DNA from: Acanthamoeba castellanii str. Neff
Lineage: Eukaryota > Discosea > Longamoebia > Acanthamoebidae
Length of the DNA: 39,786 nt
NCBI RefSeq assembly: GCF_000313135.1
Contig: NW_004457410.1
Span: forward strand, 178,680 to 218,465
Direction of reading: 5' to 3'
The notes beneath the pieces were generated by a model, which was not told the origin of the DNA, ran no database searches, and saw only the letters and a list, made by a program, of their open reading frames with translations. Of the stretch, positions 29,101 to 39,671 are shown in pieces; the stretch's first letter is position 1, and each line of letters opens with the position of its first letter. The position numbers were made by a program, and so were the translations under genes.

Positions 29101-30560
29101 CGGAACCAAACCTCATCACAGCGCACTCATTCCGGAAGTCTTCGAGCACTTCGGAGGTCCGCTCATCTATCTGCCCGTCGCGCCGGAGTCCTATGTGAAT
29201 CTTTTTCACCGCTACCGGCTTTCCTCGCAGTATGCCCTGTGTCGTGTGTCGTGTGTCGTGTCGTGTGTGTCGTGTTCCGAGAGGGGTAGGGTGTGACACT
29301 CACGAAGCAGCCAACGATTGATGCGCCGGCTCACCGACGAACGACGTGCTACAGGAGCATCACACACGCGCGCGCGCGGAGAAGGAGCGAGGTAGATACC
29401 TTGCTCACAGTACCAAAGGCGCCCTTGCCGAGGGCGGCTTCGTCCAGCGTTTTGATTTCTTCTCGCTTCAGCTCCCTGCGTCCACAAGCGCGTAAGTAGA
29501 GAGTGTGCGTCGGTGGTACTTTTGGGAGAGGGAGCGCGCCGGCGGAGGTATGCCCCCAAGGTTAAAGATGTGTGTGTGGTGTGTGTGTGGTATGTGTGGT
29601 GTGTGTGGTGTGTGTGGTGTGTGTGGTGTGTGTGGTGTGTGTGGTGTGTGTGGTGTGTGTGGTGTGTGTGGTGTGTACCAGGTCAGGATGTCGTGGGAGA
29701 GGCCCGAGTCCTCTCCCGACGACTGAGCGAGGGTGTGCGCCAGCAGAGTGGTACGAAAAAGCGCCCCCTTGGTGGTGATAGCCGCGGAAGCCAGCGACGG
29801 AGGCTCCTGCCTGCGGCCAGGCCCACGCGCACCACACCGCCACCACGAACACAATAAACACGCACGTTTAGGGGCCTAAATTGGTGGGTGGGTGCGTGCG
29901 GCGTGCGTGCGTGCGTGCGGAGGGGTCAGCTACTACGACGTGCCTGTCTCGAGGAGACGTGGAGGAGGAGGAGACGGACGCGGAGGAGGGCGGGAGAAGG
30001 AGAAGCGGAGGTGTGCGGGAAGGGGGCGCGGGCTGCTGGTGCTGGTGCGTCTGTTGCTGGGGTTCGTGGTGGAGGGCGGGGGCAAGGAGGAGGCGCCGGT
30101 GGTGGTGGGCGGCGTGGAGGGCGGCGTGGTGCGCGTGCGCATAGGCCTGGAGGGCGGCGTGGAAGGCCGTAGCAGCCCGGCGCTCCTCTTCCTCGAGCGC
30201 TTCCACTTCGGCAGCCAGCCGTTCCTGCTGCTCTTGGGTGGAGGCCAAGGACGAAGTAGAAACAGAAGTAGACGTAGAAGTAGACGGGGTAGAAGAGGAA
30301 GAAGCACGGGGGCGCTGGTTACCGGTCGCCACGGCTTGGTGGTGGGGGTGGGGGTCGTGTGCGGCCATGAGAGACAACAGCTGTGCGCACTTGGTGCGCA
30401 GGGCGACCTCCAGCCGCTCCTGCTCCTCCAGAGCTCCACGCAGTCGCCTCCTCGCCTCATCCACCTCGGCACCCCCCGCCGTGCGGCCCAGGGCGGTGGA
30501 CAAGTCTCCTCCAGTTGCTACTGCTGCAGCTGCGGCCATTCGCAAGTCAGTCGCCAACAC
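26185..30560 (-). CDS. SHK-type protein kinase with C-terminal SH2 domain
   Basis: Dual-specificity-style kinase plus SH2, the layout of Dictyostelium shk kinases. The first exon (30560 to about 29940) encodes MAAAAAVATGG, a coiled coil (EARRRLRGALEEQERLEVAL) and Ser/Thr- and His-rich linkers; its link to the rest is the weakest part. The following exon, through DSGLSHDILTW, splices in phase to ELKREEIKTLDEAALGKG, the glycine loop being GKGAFGTV. Then VAVKK (catalytic Lys), MVTELMENGSVFDIL (hinge), ILHLDLKTANLLVDANF (catalytic loop), DFGLAKVYG, VGGTPYYMSPEVL, KSDVYAFAIILWELI and PPKLRRLVEQCWAPDPAARP. A helical linker follows (VEWKQFARVLAQWCEIGVDV, ERFSAILEWFGPFAKGKKLL). SH2: GFYGDATSDQMG, GTYLIRFSAQHPGFFTI with the phosphotyrosine-binding Arg, SFPSLRKLVKHYKAEL. 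A Lys-rich tail ends in TGA at 26185. The HRD motif reads HLD, making it a non-RD kinase. Likely cytosolic or cortical signalling. Confidence 0.9.
29570..29678. repeat. Minisatellite (GTGTGTGGT)n at a kinase-gene 5' splice site
   Basis: About 11 copies of a 9-bp unit. In sense the exon ends ...ACCTG and the intron starts GTACACACCACACACACC, i.e. the array begins at the donor itself. It is a variant of the GTGTGTGTC family at 21184. Confidence 0.93.
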
Positions 30561-30750
30561 GCTAGACGAGGGCTCCCCCCTTTAGATGCGGATGTGCTCT
30601 CGCCCCGAAGTTCTTCTTTGTTTTGTTTGGCTTTCTTCTCTTTCTTCTTTTTTTTAACCCCACCGGAATTTTACGTAATCCGGTATTTCAAATATGTGGT
30701 GCTCTTCGAAAACAAAAAAAAACCCACTCAGGCAAGCGACAGAAGGCTGG

Positions 30751-33700
30751 CTACTCCGCAAAGTAGTCGGTGTTGGCGTGCTGGGGGTATACCCCATGCT
30801 CCTCCACCAGGTGTTTCTTGATGCCTGGACAAGGCCAAGGCCGCACGGCACGGCACGGCACGGCACGGCACGGCACAGTGTTGGATGATGCGTGGTTAGC
30901 ACTGGCTGTGTGTGGGAGGGCAATGCGAGAGGGTGGGTGCGTGGAACCGTTTCGCTTGTGGCGGGTGTGGCAGAGGGAGCACGTGACGGTTCGGTTGCCG
31001 CACACGCCCTGGTGCTCTCCGCGCTGGTCGAATGGTACCTCCAGCGAACAGTAAAGACATCCGACCATGCGCTTGGGGCACTCAAACTCCCGGTGCACCT
31101 GCATCGCCTCGGGAGGCAGCCGGACCCCGCACGCACATTCCGCCTGGCTCGCCACCAACCGACTCTCGCACGTCAGCCCAAGGCAATGCATGGGGGAAAC
31201 TGGGCCGCGTACCACCACGTGTGCCACCGCCCGGTGCTTGTCCTTTTCCGCGAGGGGAAGAACGGCCCCGCACTCCTCGCACCGCCAGCTGTATCGCGCG
31301 CATGCCATCTCGTGCAAGCCATAGGATGTCACCGGCACCTCCCGCCGGCTGCCGATCGACACAAACAAAACACGCGCGCGCACACCGCACGCACGCACAC
31401 ACACACGAGCACACGCACGCACGCACACAACAACAACAACACGTGGAGTAAATCAGAGCAGGTGATAAAAACGGCGGGTGGGGCTATGCACTCGGGGCGG
31501 ACATAGTGGATGTGCTGCCTACCAGTGCGAGCACTGTACGACGTCGGCCTGCTTGTCTGGACTCTCCAGCACCAGCTGTCGGCCCTCTCCACCTCCTGAA
31601 CGTGTTGTGTGCGCCAGTCAGGTACGGGCCGCGGGCACCCGAAAGCCGCGTGAAGTGTTCTCAGGGGTTCCATAGAAAGCTACGCACCTGGCTTGCACTC
31701 GAGCGAAAAGCTCACAGATGCACCGGATGGCGTCGCGTAGGCGCACACGGTGATGTAGAGCCAGCCCTCCTGCACTGCTCGCGCCAATTGCGGGTCGGCC
31801 GCTTCGATGTGCAGACGCTTTGCCTGCTCAGACGGAGGGGCCACCACCAGAACACACAGCGCCAGCGTAATGGACCGCGTGCCCGTGAGTGGAGGCGTGT
31901 TCACCATGAGGAGGGAGGGAGGGAGAGGGAGGGGCTTGTGTCGGGGTACGCACGCCCTGAGTTTGCGCCTTCCAGGTATAGGCCAAGGGCGTTGGTCGCC
32001 TGTTCTCGGGCGTGTGCGAGACGTACAAATCGACGTCCCCGACGCCCACCGGAGACACCTGCATGCGGATGAAGGAGGGCGAGAGAGCGAGCGAGAGAGA
32101 GAGGATTGGCATCAGTGGCCAGTGGAGGGGCGTGGAAGGATGTGGCTTCATGAAGGGGGGGGGGGAAGTGTTACGGCTGACCCTACCTCGATCAGAAGGC
32201 CGGCATCGAGTGGCCGATCCAAACGCAATCGATAAGTCACGCTTTCGCCCTGGCCCAGCTCGCCAGCGGTCGATCCATCCAATGTGACGGGGGCGATGGG
32301 GGAGTAGGCCTCGCGAGGCTCGATGACGTCGACAGCCACATCGGCGTCGATGATCGAGATCCCAGCAGAGGGGCCACCGATCAGGGAGTCCGGTGCTGGA
32401 ACCGCCAGTTGCGCGTCGGCGGAGTCATCTCGCATCTCGTGCGAAGGTGCCGGCAGGACTTTGGTTACGTGGAACCGGTGATCCTGGCTCCCGTGAGAGA
32501 GGCGAACCGTATCGCCCACCGTCAGGGTCTGATAGTTGCGCAGCTGATCGGCCAATCTACGCCACGAGAGAGAGGGGGAGGGGTCAAATGGCGTGGGAGG
32601 AAGCGGAGAAGGCAGGTAAGGCAGACGGAGGCGGCGGTGCGCGTACATGGCCTCCCGGGTGGCCATGGGAATGTCGATCCACGAGGCCGACTGCGGCTGC
32701 AGCTGGGCGTACTCCCCTTTGGGCAGGCGCACGGATTTCAAAGACACGTGGTCGCCCTCCTGCAGCGCAAGCTTGGCCATGATCTGTAGTGCCCCCCCCC
32801 CAACCGCCACCAGCCACCAGCCACCAGCCACCAGCCACCAGCCACCAGCCACCAGCCACCAGCCACCAGCCACCAGCCACCAGCCACCAGCCACCAGCCA
32901 CCAGCCACCAGCCACCAGCCACCAGCCACCAGCCACCAGCCACCAGCCACCAGCCACCACCAGAGAGATGAGAGGAAGGAGGCGAGTGGAACAAAGGAGC
33001 CGAGGCGCGTACGGAGGCGGGCAGGTAGCACATGCCGGCCGGGGCTTCGAAGTCAAGGGCGCCGCAATGTGCGATCGGGGAAGCATCGGCATCAGCCGGT
33101 GATTCTGCGTCGACCTTCCGTACGCGAAAGGTGTACGGGAAGGGCAGCCCCTTGTGCACTTGACATATGCGCACGCACGCACGCACGCACATCACGGTGC
33201 GACCACGACCCACCACGCGTTGAGAATGGTGGTGATGGGGGTGGGGGTGGACAGGGGTACTGGGGTGGGCTACGTGTGTAGCCAAGTTACGTACCCGCTT
33301 CTTCAAGGACAGCCGCCGGAAGCACGACTGAAACAACGACAACCGACACGGCCGCGGCGGCCAGCGATGGTGAGTGCACCATCGGGAGGGGGGGAGGGTT
33401 GGGGTGGTCGGTTCAAAAGACTGCGGACCTTTGTCACCGCGATCCAGGCGGGGATTGCCGCCGACGGCCGATGAAAAGCACTGCAGCCTCCCGATCTCGA
33501 GGCTGCTCTCGGCCTCTCTTCGCAGGCGCTGGTTCTCCTCCTGCTGTCGCCGCATCTCCTCCCTCTCCTGTGCGTGTGCCACGACACCAATGACACGCAA
33601 GACACGACGCCGATGAGGGAGGATTATTGTCCAAGGGGGGGGGGGTAATGTAAGGAAGGGGCCTCAATTATTCGAGGGTGGCGAGCTGACACACACAACA

Positions 33701-34451
33701 CACAACACACAACACACAACACACAACACACCATACATAACATACTAACACACACACATACCATGGCACTCTGCTCCTGCCGTCGGATGCGCTCCTGCCG
33801 TCTCTGCGCCTCCTCGGCCTCGTACCGGAGCTGCTCCTCGGCCCTCCGCGCCTCCTCGACCTCCGCCAGCACTTTGGCGCGCTCTGGGCGGCGCGCTTCA
33901 CGTGTCAGAGCAGACCTCCATCGTTTGGACTTCCTCGTTCTCGTGCTCATGGCGCGCGCGTGCGATGGGGGAGCTGGTGTTGGCAGCACATACCGGCTTC
34001 GGCGGCGGCGCGCGCACGGTGCTCCTCCTCCTCGGAAGCGAGCTGGGCAGCGCGCGCAGCCTCTATGCCCACGAGCATGCACCGCTGCCCGCTCTTCACC
34101 CCCAGCTCCCCCAGCGCGGCCTGCGCGCGCGCACGTTGTACAGACACACAAACCACACGACCGAAGCCAAGAGCAACAGCAGCAAGCACATGTTGGCGGA
34201 GGACAGGGAAGCGGCGGCGGTGGTGGGCAGAGAAGGAGGAATACGTGGTCAGGCGGCTGGCGGCCTCGTGGCAGGAGTCCGATGAGCTTCTGCGCGTGGG
34301 GCGCTACCCCCGTGAGTTCCTCCAGCCGTTGCTTGACCTCCGACACCGTGGCCGTCGCGGGCACCTCCACAGAGTAGGGCTGGCCGTGCCAGCGCACCTC
34401 CAGCTGGATGGTGGCCGCGGCAGAAGCGTGCACGCCAGTGGGTATGTCCAT
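30751..34451 (-). CDS. UBL - coiled coil - UFD1 - zinc finger protein (PRLI-interacting factor A-like)
   Basis: The protein starts MDIPTGVHASAAATIQLEVR (34451) with a ubiquitin-like domain: WHGQPYSVEVPATATVSEVK, LEELTGVAPHAQKLIGLL, and in the next exon AALGELGVKSGQRCMLVG. It resembles the proteasome-binding UBL of UBLCP1/USP14. Then comes a Glu/Arg-rich coiled coil (EEARRAEEQLRYEAEEAQRR; EEMRRQQEENQRLRREAESS). A UFD1 double barrel follows: LQCFSSAVGGNPRLDRGDK, VVLPAAVLEEA, THCG-like HCGALDFEAPAGMCYLP, LPKGEYAQLQPQSASWIDIP, DTVRLSHGSQDHRFHVTKVL, IIDADVAVDVI. Then a beta-rich region (VDLYVSHTPENRRPTPLAYT; GWLYITVCAYATPSGASVSF). Last are TRAF-type zinc fingers: WRCEECGAVLPLAEKDKHRA, CESRLVASQAECACGVRLPP, CPKRMVGCLYCSLEVPF, VTCSLC and KKHLVEEH, ending in TAG. 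The UFD1-plus-finger arrangement matches plant PRLI-interacting factor A from memory. Inferred role: p97/ubiquitin adaptor. An acidic stretch (EEEEEEELDVSTLD) upstream of the chosen ATG stays in frame, so an earlier start (34628) is possible. Exons at 31500-31650 are uncertain. Confidence 0.85.
30845..30877. repeat. (CGGCA)n pentanucleotide repeat in the UBL-UFD1 gene
   Basis: Six to seven copies lie in the last intron, close to the acceptor CCTTGTCCAG before the exon encoding GIKKHLVEEHG. Confidence 0.85.
32803..32958. repeat. Minisatellite (CCACCAG)n in a UFD1-domain intron
   Basis: About 22 copies of a 7-bp unit CCACCAG (GCCACCA phase). In sense this is a pure G/T-rich CTGGTGG array that leads through a G10 run into CACTACAG, the acceptor of the exon encoding IMAKLALQEGDHVS. 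Seven is not a multiple of three, so all frames read through as Trp/Leu/Val/Ala/Gly repeats that are not protein. Confidence 0.95.
33692..33735. repeat. (CACAACA)n heptanucleotide repeat in the coiled-coil region intron
   Basis: Six imperfect copies followed by ATACATAACATACTAACACAC. It lies in an intron of the UBL-UFD1 gene, close to the donor GTATG after the exon ending in QEQSAM. Confidence 0.8.
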
Positions 34452-34731
34452 ATCCAACGTTGACACGTCTAATTCCTCCTCCTCCTCCTCCTCCTTGTGC
34501 GTGTGGTGGTACGAGAGGGGGCCTTGCCTCAAATTCTGTTCTGGTACCGGCACACGGGGGGGGGGTAGTTTGCCAACTCCCTCGTTACGTGGCCAGCTTT
34601 TTTTCCACACCTGAAAGAAAAACAACATTCCTTTTGGTTTCTTTTTATTCTTCCTTCCCGGCTAAGGAAACAAACAAGAAAGCAAAAGATCGGGAGTTGG
34701 TGTTTGCCGCTTTTCCGCACACTCTTCGAAG
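34452..34731. promoter_or_regulatory. Bidirectional promoter region (UBL-UFD1 / IMP3)
   Basis: 280 bp separate the divergent start codons. A CTC/TCC run (34472-34495) may still be coding on the minus strand as an acidic stretch. The IMP3-proximal half is A/T-rich (34612-34695). There is no clear TATA box. Shared promoter use is inferred from layout. Confidence 0.45.
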
Positions 34732-35742
34732 ATGCTGCGCCAACTGAAGCCCCATGAGCAGAAGCTGCTCAAAAAGGTCAATCTCTACGACTGGAAGCGT
34801 GAGAACAACGTGCGTGAGATCCAGATACTCCGGCGCTACCGCATTCAGAAACGGGAGGACTACACAAAGTATGCTGTGCGCCTGTCCCCTAAATTTTAAG
34901 CATCGGCCTCAATTGATTATCTATCGTTAATACTCTACAGATATTATTAATGATGTCTCTTTATTTCTATTTACAAAAAAACCACAAAAATCCAGATACA
35001 ATAAGCTGGCGGGAGAGATCAAGTCCCTGGTAGTTAAGCTGGGTGCCATGGATGCTGCCGATGAGGTGCGCCGGGAGGTATCCGACCAGCTCACCCGCAA
35101 GTGCTTCCACCTCGGCCTCATCACCTCCGACTCCTCTCTTGCCGCCTGCGCCAAAGTTTCTGCCTCTTCCTTCTGTCGGTTCGCCTTTCCCTCCCGTTCG
35201 TGTTGTTGCAGGTGGTCGGTTGGGCCATCTTGGCCCCGCGAGTCCTGTCGCTCACGTCCTCCTCCTCCTCCTCTCCTCTTCTGTTCTGTTGTGCAGACGA
35301 CGGCTTCCGGTGGTCATGGTGCGATTGAAGATGTCAGAGAACTTGAAAGAGGCTGTGACGTTCATCGAACAGGTGACTCCCGCCACTTATCCCAGCCGCC
35401 TCGACACTTGCACCGCGAGCACTAACAGTTTTGATGCCGTGGACGTAACACACACCCATCACACGACATGCACACACACACACACACAACACACCAGGGG
35501 CACGTTCGCGTAGGACCCGACGTCGTGACCGATCCTGCGTTTCTTGTCAACCGGTACGGTGCCTCCTCCGTGTAAAGCTTTTAAAGTCGTGCTTCCCCCT
35601 TCTTGTCGCCGTGCTGCTCATCTCGCCCAACCACCGCAGGGCATTCGAGGACTATGTGACATGGGTCGACAGCTCCAAGATCAAGGAGAAGGTCATGAAG
35701 TACAACGACGCGCTCGACGACTTTGACCTTCTGGGCAACTGA
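34732..35742 (+). CDS. IMP3: U3 small nucleolar ribonucleoprotein IMP3, complete
   Basis: IMP3 is an S4-like RNA-binding subunit of the U3 snoRNP/Mpp10 complex. It helps U3 pair with pre-rRNA for 18S processing in the nucleolus. Five exons (34732-34868, 34996-35178, 35297-35372, 35498-35553, 35640-35742) sum to 555 nt, 184 residues, the same as I recall for the human protein. The start [40 protein letters not shown] and [15 protein letters not shown] are typical. The S4 region reads [40 protein letters not shown] and [20 protein letters not shown]. It ends [11 protein letters not shown]. All splice joins are GT-AG and in phase. It converges with the FkbM gene, 122 bp away. Confidence 0.97.
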
Positions 35743-35864
35743 GGCGAATGCGAAGGACCACCGGTCTCTTTGTTCGCTTTGGACTTGAGAACGGAACACA
35801 AAGCCAGCTCTCTTTTTTTCGCTCTACGTTGCGGGGTTATGCACGCCCGTGGGCGTGCTCCTCC

Positions 35865-37354
35865 TCATCCGCGGTAGATGGGCGCGTCCGAGTCGGTGGC
35901 AAGGATGGTGCAGAAGTTGCAGAGCACGTAAGTGTTGAGGTCGAGCGTGAGTGAGTCGCCCTCGAGCACGCGCCTGTACAGACGCAGCACGTCCAGCACG
36001 GCCTCCTCGCCTCCTGGGCCGAAGTTCCACTTGTGGATGCTGAGCCACAGCGTCGGCTTTTTCTGCACGTGCCATAGATTCATGGATATATATATGTATT
36101 TCCATGTATATCACGCACGTGTGCACCGACGGGGAGGAGAGCCCGTTCAGTTTAGAGGGGACCACGGTGGGCTATTCGCCGGCGTGAGCCGGGAAGAGGT
36201 CAAGCCCAACGTACGGTTTGCTTCAGGAGCCAGCTCTTGAAGGAGGGCAGGATGATATGCTCGGCCCCCTCGGTATCCATCTTGATGAGGTCGAGGTTCT
36301 CGATCCGGTGTTCCTCGATGAATTGGGGCAGCGTGAGGCAGTCCACCTGGCGGAGAGCGAAAGTGGTGATAGGAGAGAGCCCGCGCGGGCGCAATGTGAG
36401 TGGGGTGGGCTGAGACTGCGCGCTGGACGGACACGGACGGGGGTGGCGCTGCCAGAGAGAGGGTCCCTCCGTACCTTCCAGCTCTTGGGGTGGGTGCCCT
36501 GCCCTACGGTGGCCATGCTGTCGCCTCCGCCGCCTCCCATCGGGTAGATACCAGGCTTGTCCATGATGCAGCGCCAGTACACCTTGGTCTTGGCCTGCAG
36601 CTCCGGGTTGAGGGCGACGTTGGCTCGCAGCTCGTCAAACGCGTATGGGTCGGGCTCCAGCGCGTACGCAGCCTTGGCCTGCGCAAGTGCCCACCACCGC
36701 CACCACCACCAAACGCTGCTCAGCGCACCGCAAACCTTTGTGCGCGACCAGTACACAGACAGCACTGTGGAGAGGATACGGGGGGAAGCTCGCGGGTACC
36801 AGAGTGGCGCCGTAGAGGACGGTGGGTCCTATCCAGGCGCCGAAATCGATGAAGGAACTCTGGGGTCCGATGAAGGTCTTGTAGATGAAGTAGGTGTCCA
36901 TCTCCCACCAACGGTTGTCCACCTTGTCCCACCAGTCCACTGTGGGCTGGTCGGGCGAGGCCATGGAGCCGTCGTAGGTGGTGGCGTACACGTAGGCAGT
37001 GTTGCCGTCGTGGAAGGTCACCTTGCGTGTCTTGCGTCCGCTCCACTCCCACCCCACGCTCAGCACCTGCGGCTCGCGTGCCCCTCTCCCCCCTGCTCCG
37101 GTACCAGCTCCCGAGTGGGTGGCCAGATCAAGATCGCGCTCCAGCTGGCGGATGCGCGTCTCCTTCCGCTCCAGCTGCAGTTCGATGATGTCCACCGCGA
37201 CTTTCTTGTGCATCTCTGCAGCTATTGCCGCCCTCCCCCCCTCCGCCTCGCTTCCCGTTGGCCGCTGCATTACCTCTCGGAATATGAACCAGTTGAGGAC
37301 TAGCAGCACCGCCGCTCCCAACAACAACACCCGGGTGGCGAGGGTATTGTTCAT
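35865..37354 (-). CDS. FkbM-family methyltransferase, type II membrane protein
   Basis: A SAM-dependent methyltransferase of the FkbM family, typically O-methylating sugars or small molecules. MNNTLATRVLLLGAAVLLVL with NWFIFRE forms an N-terminal signal anchor, suggesting a Golgi/ER luminal enzyme (inference). A coiled stem follows (DIIELQLERKETRIRQLERD). The catalytic part reads DKVDNRWWEMDTYFIYKTFI, GPQSSFIDFGAWIGPTVLYG (SAM motif I), AKAAYALEPDPYAFDELRAN (acidic loop, EPDP), VDCLTLPQFIEEHRIENLDL and IKMDTEGAEHIILPSFKSWL, the FkbM signature D-x-EG-x-E. The last exon is KKPTLWLSIHKWNFGPGGEE with VLCNFCTILATDSDAPIYRG and TGA at 35865. There are five exons, with introns near 36770, 36690, 36470-36350 and 36215-36065. 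It shares a 24-base exon-like segment with 39672-39695. Confidence 0.9.
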
Positions 37355-37830
37355 CCTCCTTCTGCTCGTGAAGTATAAGATGGTCCTTCTTCCTCGTCTT
37401 TCTCCTTCTTCGCCGCTGCGTGAACCTCCTCCTCGCCACGGAGGCACCCCCTCTCGACAAAATAGGCCAAAACAGGAAAATGGCGGGCTTGCTCAACCTG
37501 CGGAAAAGCTGCTTCTCTGGCCCCCAACGGCTGCCCCCCCCCAAAGCAGAAGCAGAAGTGGGCAAGTGAGAAGGGGGCTGCTGCCTTCTGCTGTGCGCAC
37601 AACAACTGAGAGAAGAGAGAGCACGCCCAAGCCAACGGGCGTTCACTACAAGCCCTCCCCCATTGCCAGGACCCAACAGGTGCGCACCCCCCCCTCTGCT
37701 CTGCGCTTAGGAAGGGAAGGGAGGAGTCTAAGGAGGATGGCTGGTGATGGCTGGTTTGGTGGGGTTGAGGGGGCGAACAGAGAGCGCGGGCAGCAGTGGG
37801 TGTGTAAGGGGCGGCACCAGCGAGCGAGCC
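37355..37830. other. Divergent intergenic region (FkbM / tryptophan-motif gene)
   Basis: 476 bp lie between divergent start codons. There are C-runs at 37537-37545 and 37687-37694. An in-frame ATG at 37747 could extend the plus-strand gene into this region. No independent gene is recognised. Confidence 0.5.
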
Positions 37831-39642
37831 ATGATGGACGCGTTCTCCGTGGCGGAGACGGCCACGACGAGGGAGCGGCCCCACCACCGCACCTCCGTGG
37901 TGGGCAAGGGAGGAGGAGGAGGGCGCAGCGCGGAGAGTCCGGCCTGGGGCGCCCTACCGCCCGCGGCGGACTGGGGCGAGCAGCAGCGCTCCTCCCAGCA
38001 GCTGTCCTGGTGGCGTGGCACTTCTTCCTCGCCCTCCGCCGCAGTGGAGCCTCGTGCGCGCGGTGGGCAGGCCTCGGCCCGGGCCACCACCGGCCGGCGG
38101 GCCGAAGACGACCGACAGAAAGCCGGCGTTGCGGAGCTCAGCAGGCGCGAGGAGAAGGAGCGCCGCGACGAGCCGGCGAAACAGGGCCTCGGTGGTGGCC
38201 CACGAAATGTGCCGGACTGGAACGAGCAGCAGCAGCAGCACCAGCACCAGCAGCACCAGCAGCACGGCGACTCTTACGCTTCGGCCTCGGCCTCGTTCCG
38301 TGGCCGTGCACGTCACGACGATGCCGGGGTCGACCATGGCCTCCGCGATCTCGGCTACACCGGTGGCGGCAGCGGCGGCCGCAGCACGGAAAACAGCCGC
38401 GAGCCCCGCCACCCCGCAGGAGGAGGAGGAGGAGGAGGTGCCGGGGGACGAGGCACCACCGCCGCCGCCGCCACCAGCAGCAGCAGGCCAGCGGATCAGT
38501 TGCCGGACCACCACCGGGACCACCACCGCAACGATTGGCAGCGAGGAGGAGTAGGAGGAGGACCGCCACCGCCGGCACCATCGTCGGCGTCCTCGACGGC
38601 ATCGGCTTGGCCCGCACCACCATCAGCAGCTGAGCAGGCAGGGGTCGGCAGTCGGCGTTCTGCGGCCTCGGCATCCACTGCTGCCTCGTCGTCGTCATCG
38701 TCATCGTCGGGGTTTCTGCCGCCGGCGGCCGATTGGACGGAGCAGCGCAGCGCCGAGGAGATGGCCTGGTGGCGGGGCACCCGCAAAGCGCCTTCCGCCG
38801 TCGCTGCCGCCGCCCAGCAGCAGCCGCCGCAGCGTTCCCGCGCGGGTACCGGGGCGCCGAGGGACGACTTACCTCGCACTGCCACCCCACTCTCGGCCGC
38901 CGCGGCGGCTTCCTCCGGCGACCACCACCACCGCCGCCGCCGCCACTCCGGCGATGGTGGGCACGAGCAGCAGCAGCAGCCCGCTAAGGGCAGCGTTGGA
39001 CCTCCCTCGCGAGCCCGCGGCCAGGCCTCCGACTGGCCTCCCCCGCCGGGACGAGCTGAACCCCTCCCACCGGAGCCTTCCCATTGGCGCGAGCAGGGCA
39101 CATCGCTGCGGGACGAGCCGCCGCCGCGGAACGGAGGAGACAGGGCGCGTGATGCCTCGCGCAAGGCATCGGAACCCATCGGCAGCGGCGGCGCCGGCGG
39201 GTGGGACGCACGATCACGAGGAGGAGGAGGAGGAGGAGCAGGATCAGGAGGACGAGGGGTATGGTCACCGGCTGCCGGCATGAAGATGGGCATGGAGGGG
39301 GCAGAGGCGCACCGACGAGCGAGCGAAGGCGAGAGCCACGAGCAGCGCTACTTCGTGGTGCACCTCCCCCCCTCTCCCTTAAACCAGACCGCTCTGGCAC
39401 ACGCGGAGCTCACGCGTCCGTCGGATGGGACCCCCCATTTAACTCATTAATGTCGTGTGTGTGTCGTGTGGTTTCCCCATCATCAGGAGCTGCCGGACAA
39501 TCCGACTCGCGGGAAGGGCGGCCTCCCGCGCTCTGGGAGGACGCCGCAGGCTCCACGCCTGGTGCGCTATTCCCCAGATACTGACGACTGGGCGTGGGCG
39601 CCAGGTGCGTCAACACCTCCTCCCTCCTCCCGCACACCGTGA
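37831..39642 (+). CDS. Low-complexity protein with repeated DWxEQ...WWRGT motif
   Basis: I do not recognise this gene. A long frame begins [20 protein letters not shown] and is dominated by Gly, Ser, Ala, Pro, Gln, His and Arg runs, so it is predicted to be disordered. Against this background a motif recurs: [20 protein letters not shown] then WRGT, and [20 protein letters not shown] then RGTRKAPSA. Shorter relatives are [31 protein letters not shown] and [14 protein letters not shown]. The frame closes at 39448. A GT-AG intron (acceptor CATCATCAG at 39486) probably leads to a last exon with [20 protein letters not shown], then [12 protein letters not shown] and TGA at 39642; the donor is not certain. 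There is no membrane segment. RGG-like patches suggest RNA binding or a condensate-type scaffold (inference). 37747 is an alternative start. Confidence 0.6.
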
Positions 39643-39671
39643 GCTCTCCGAACGCGAATTGTCCACAACCA

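Noticed and set aside
32148..33600. Overlapping frames of more than 330 codons with Trp-Leu-Val-Ala-Gly repeats
   Set aside because: The heptanucleotide array leaves all frames open; real UFD1 exons jump between frames and stop at splice sites beside the array.
36999..38633. Plus-strand frame of 544 codons antisense to FkbM
   Set aside because: It is antisense to the recognisable N-terminus of the methyltransferase and then out of frame with the tryptophan-motif protein.
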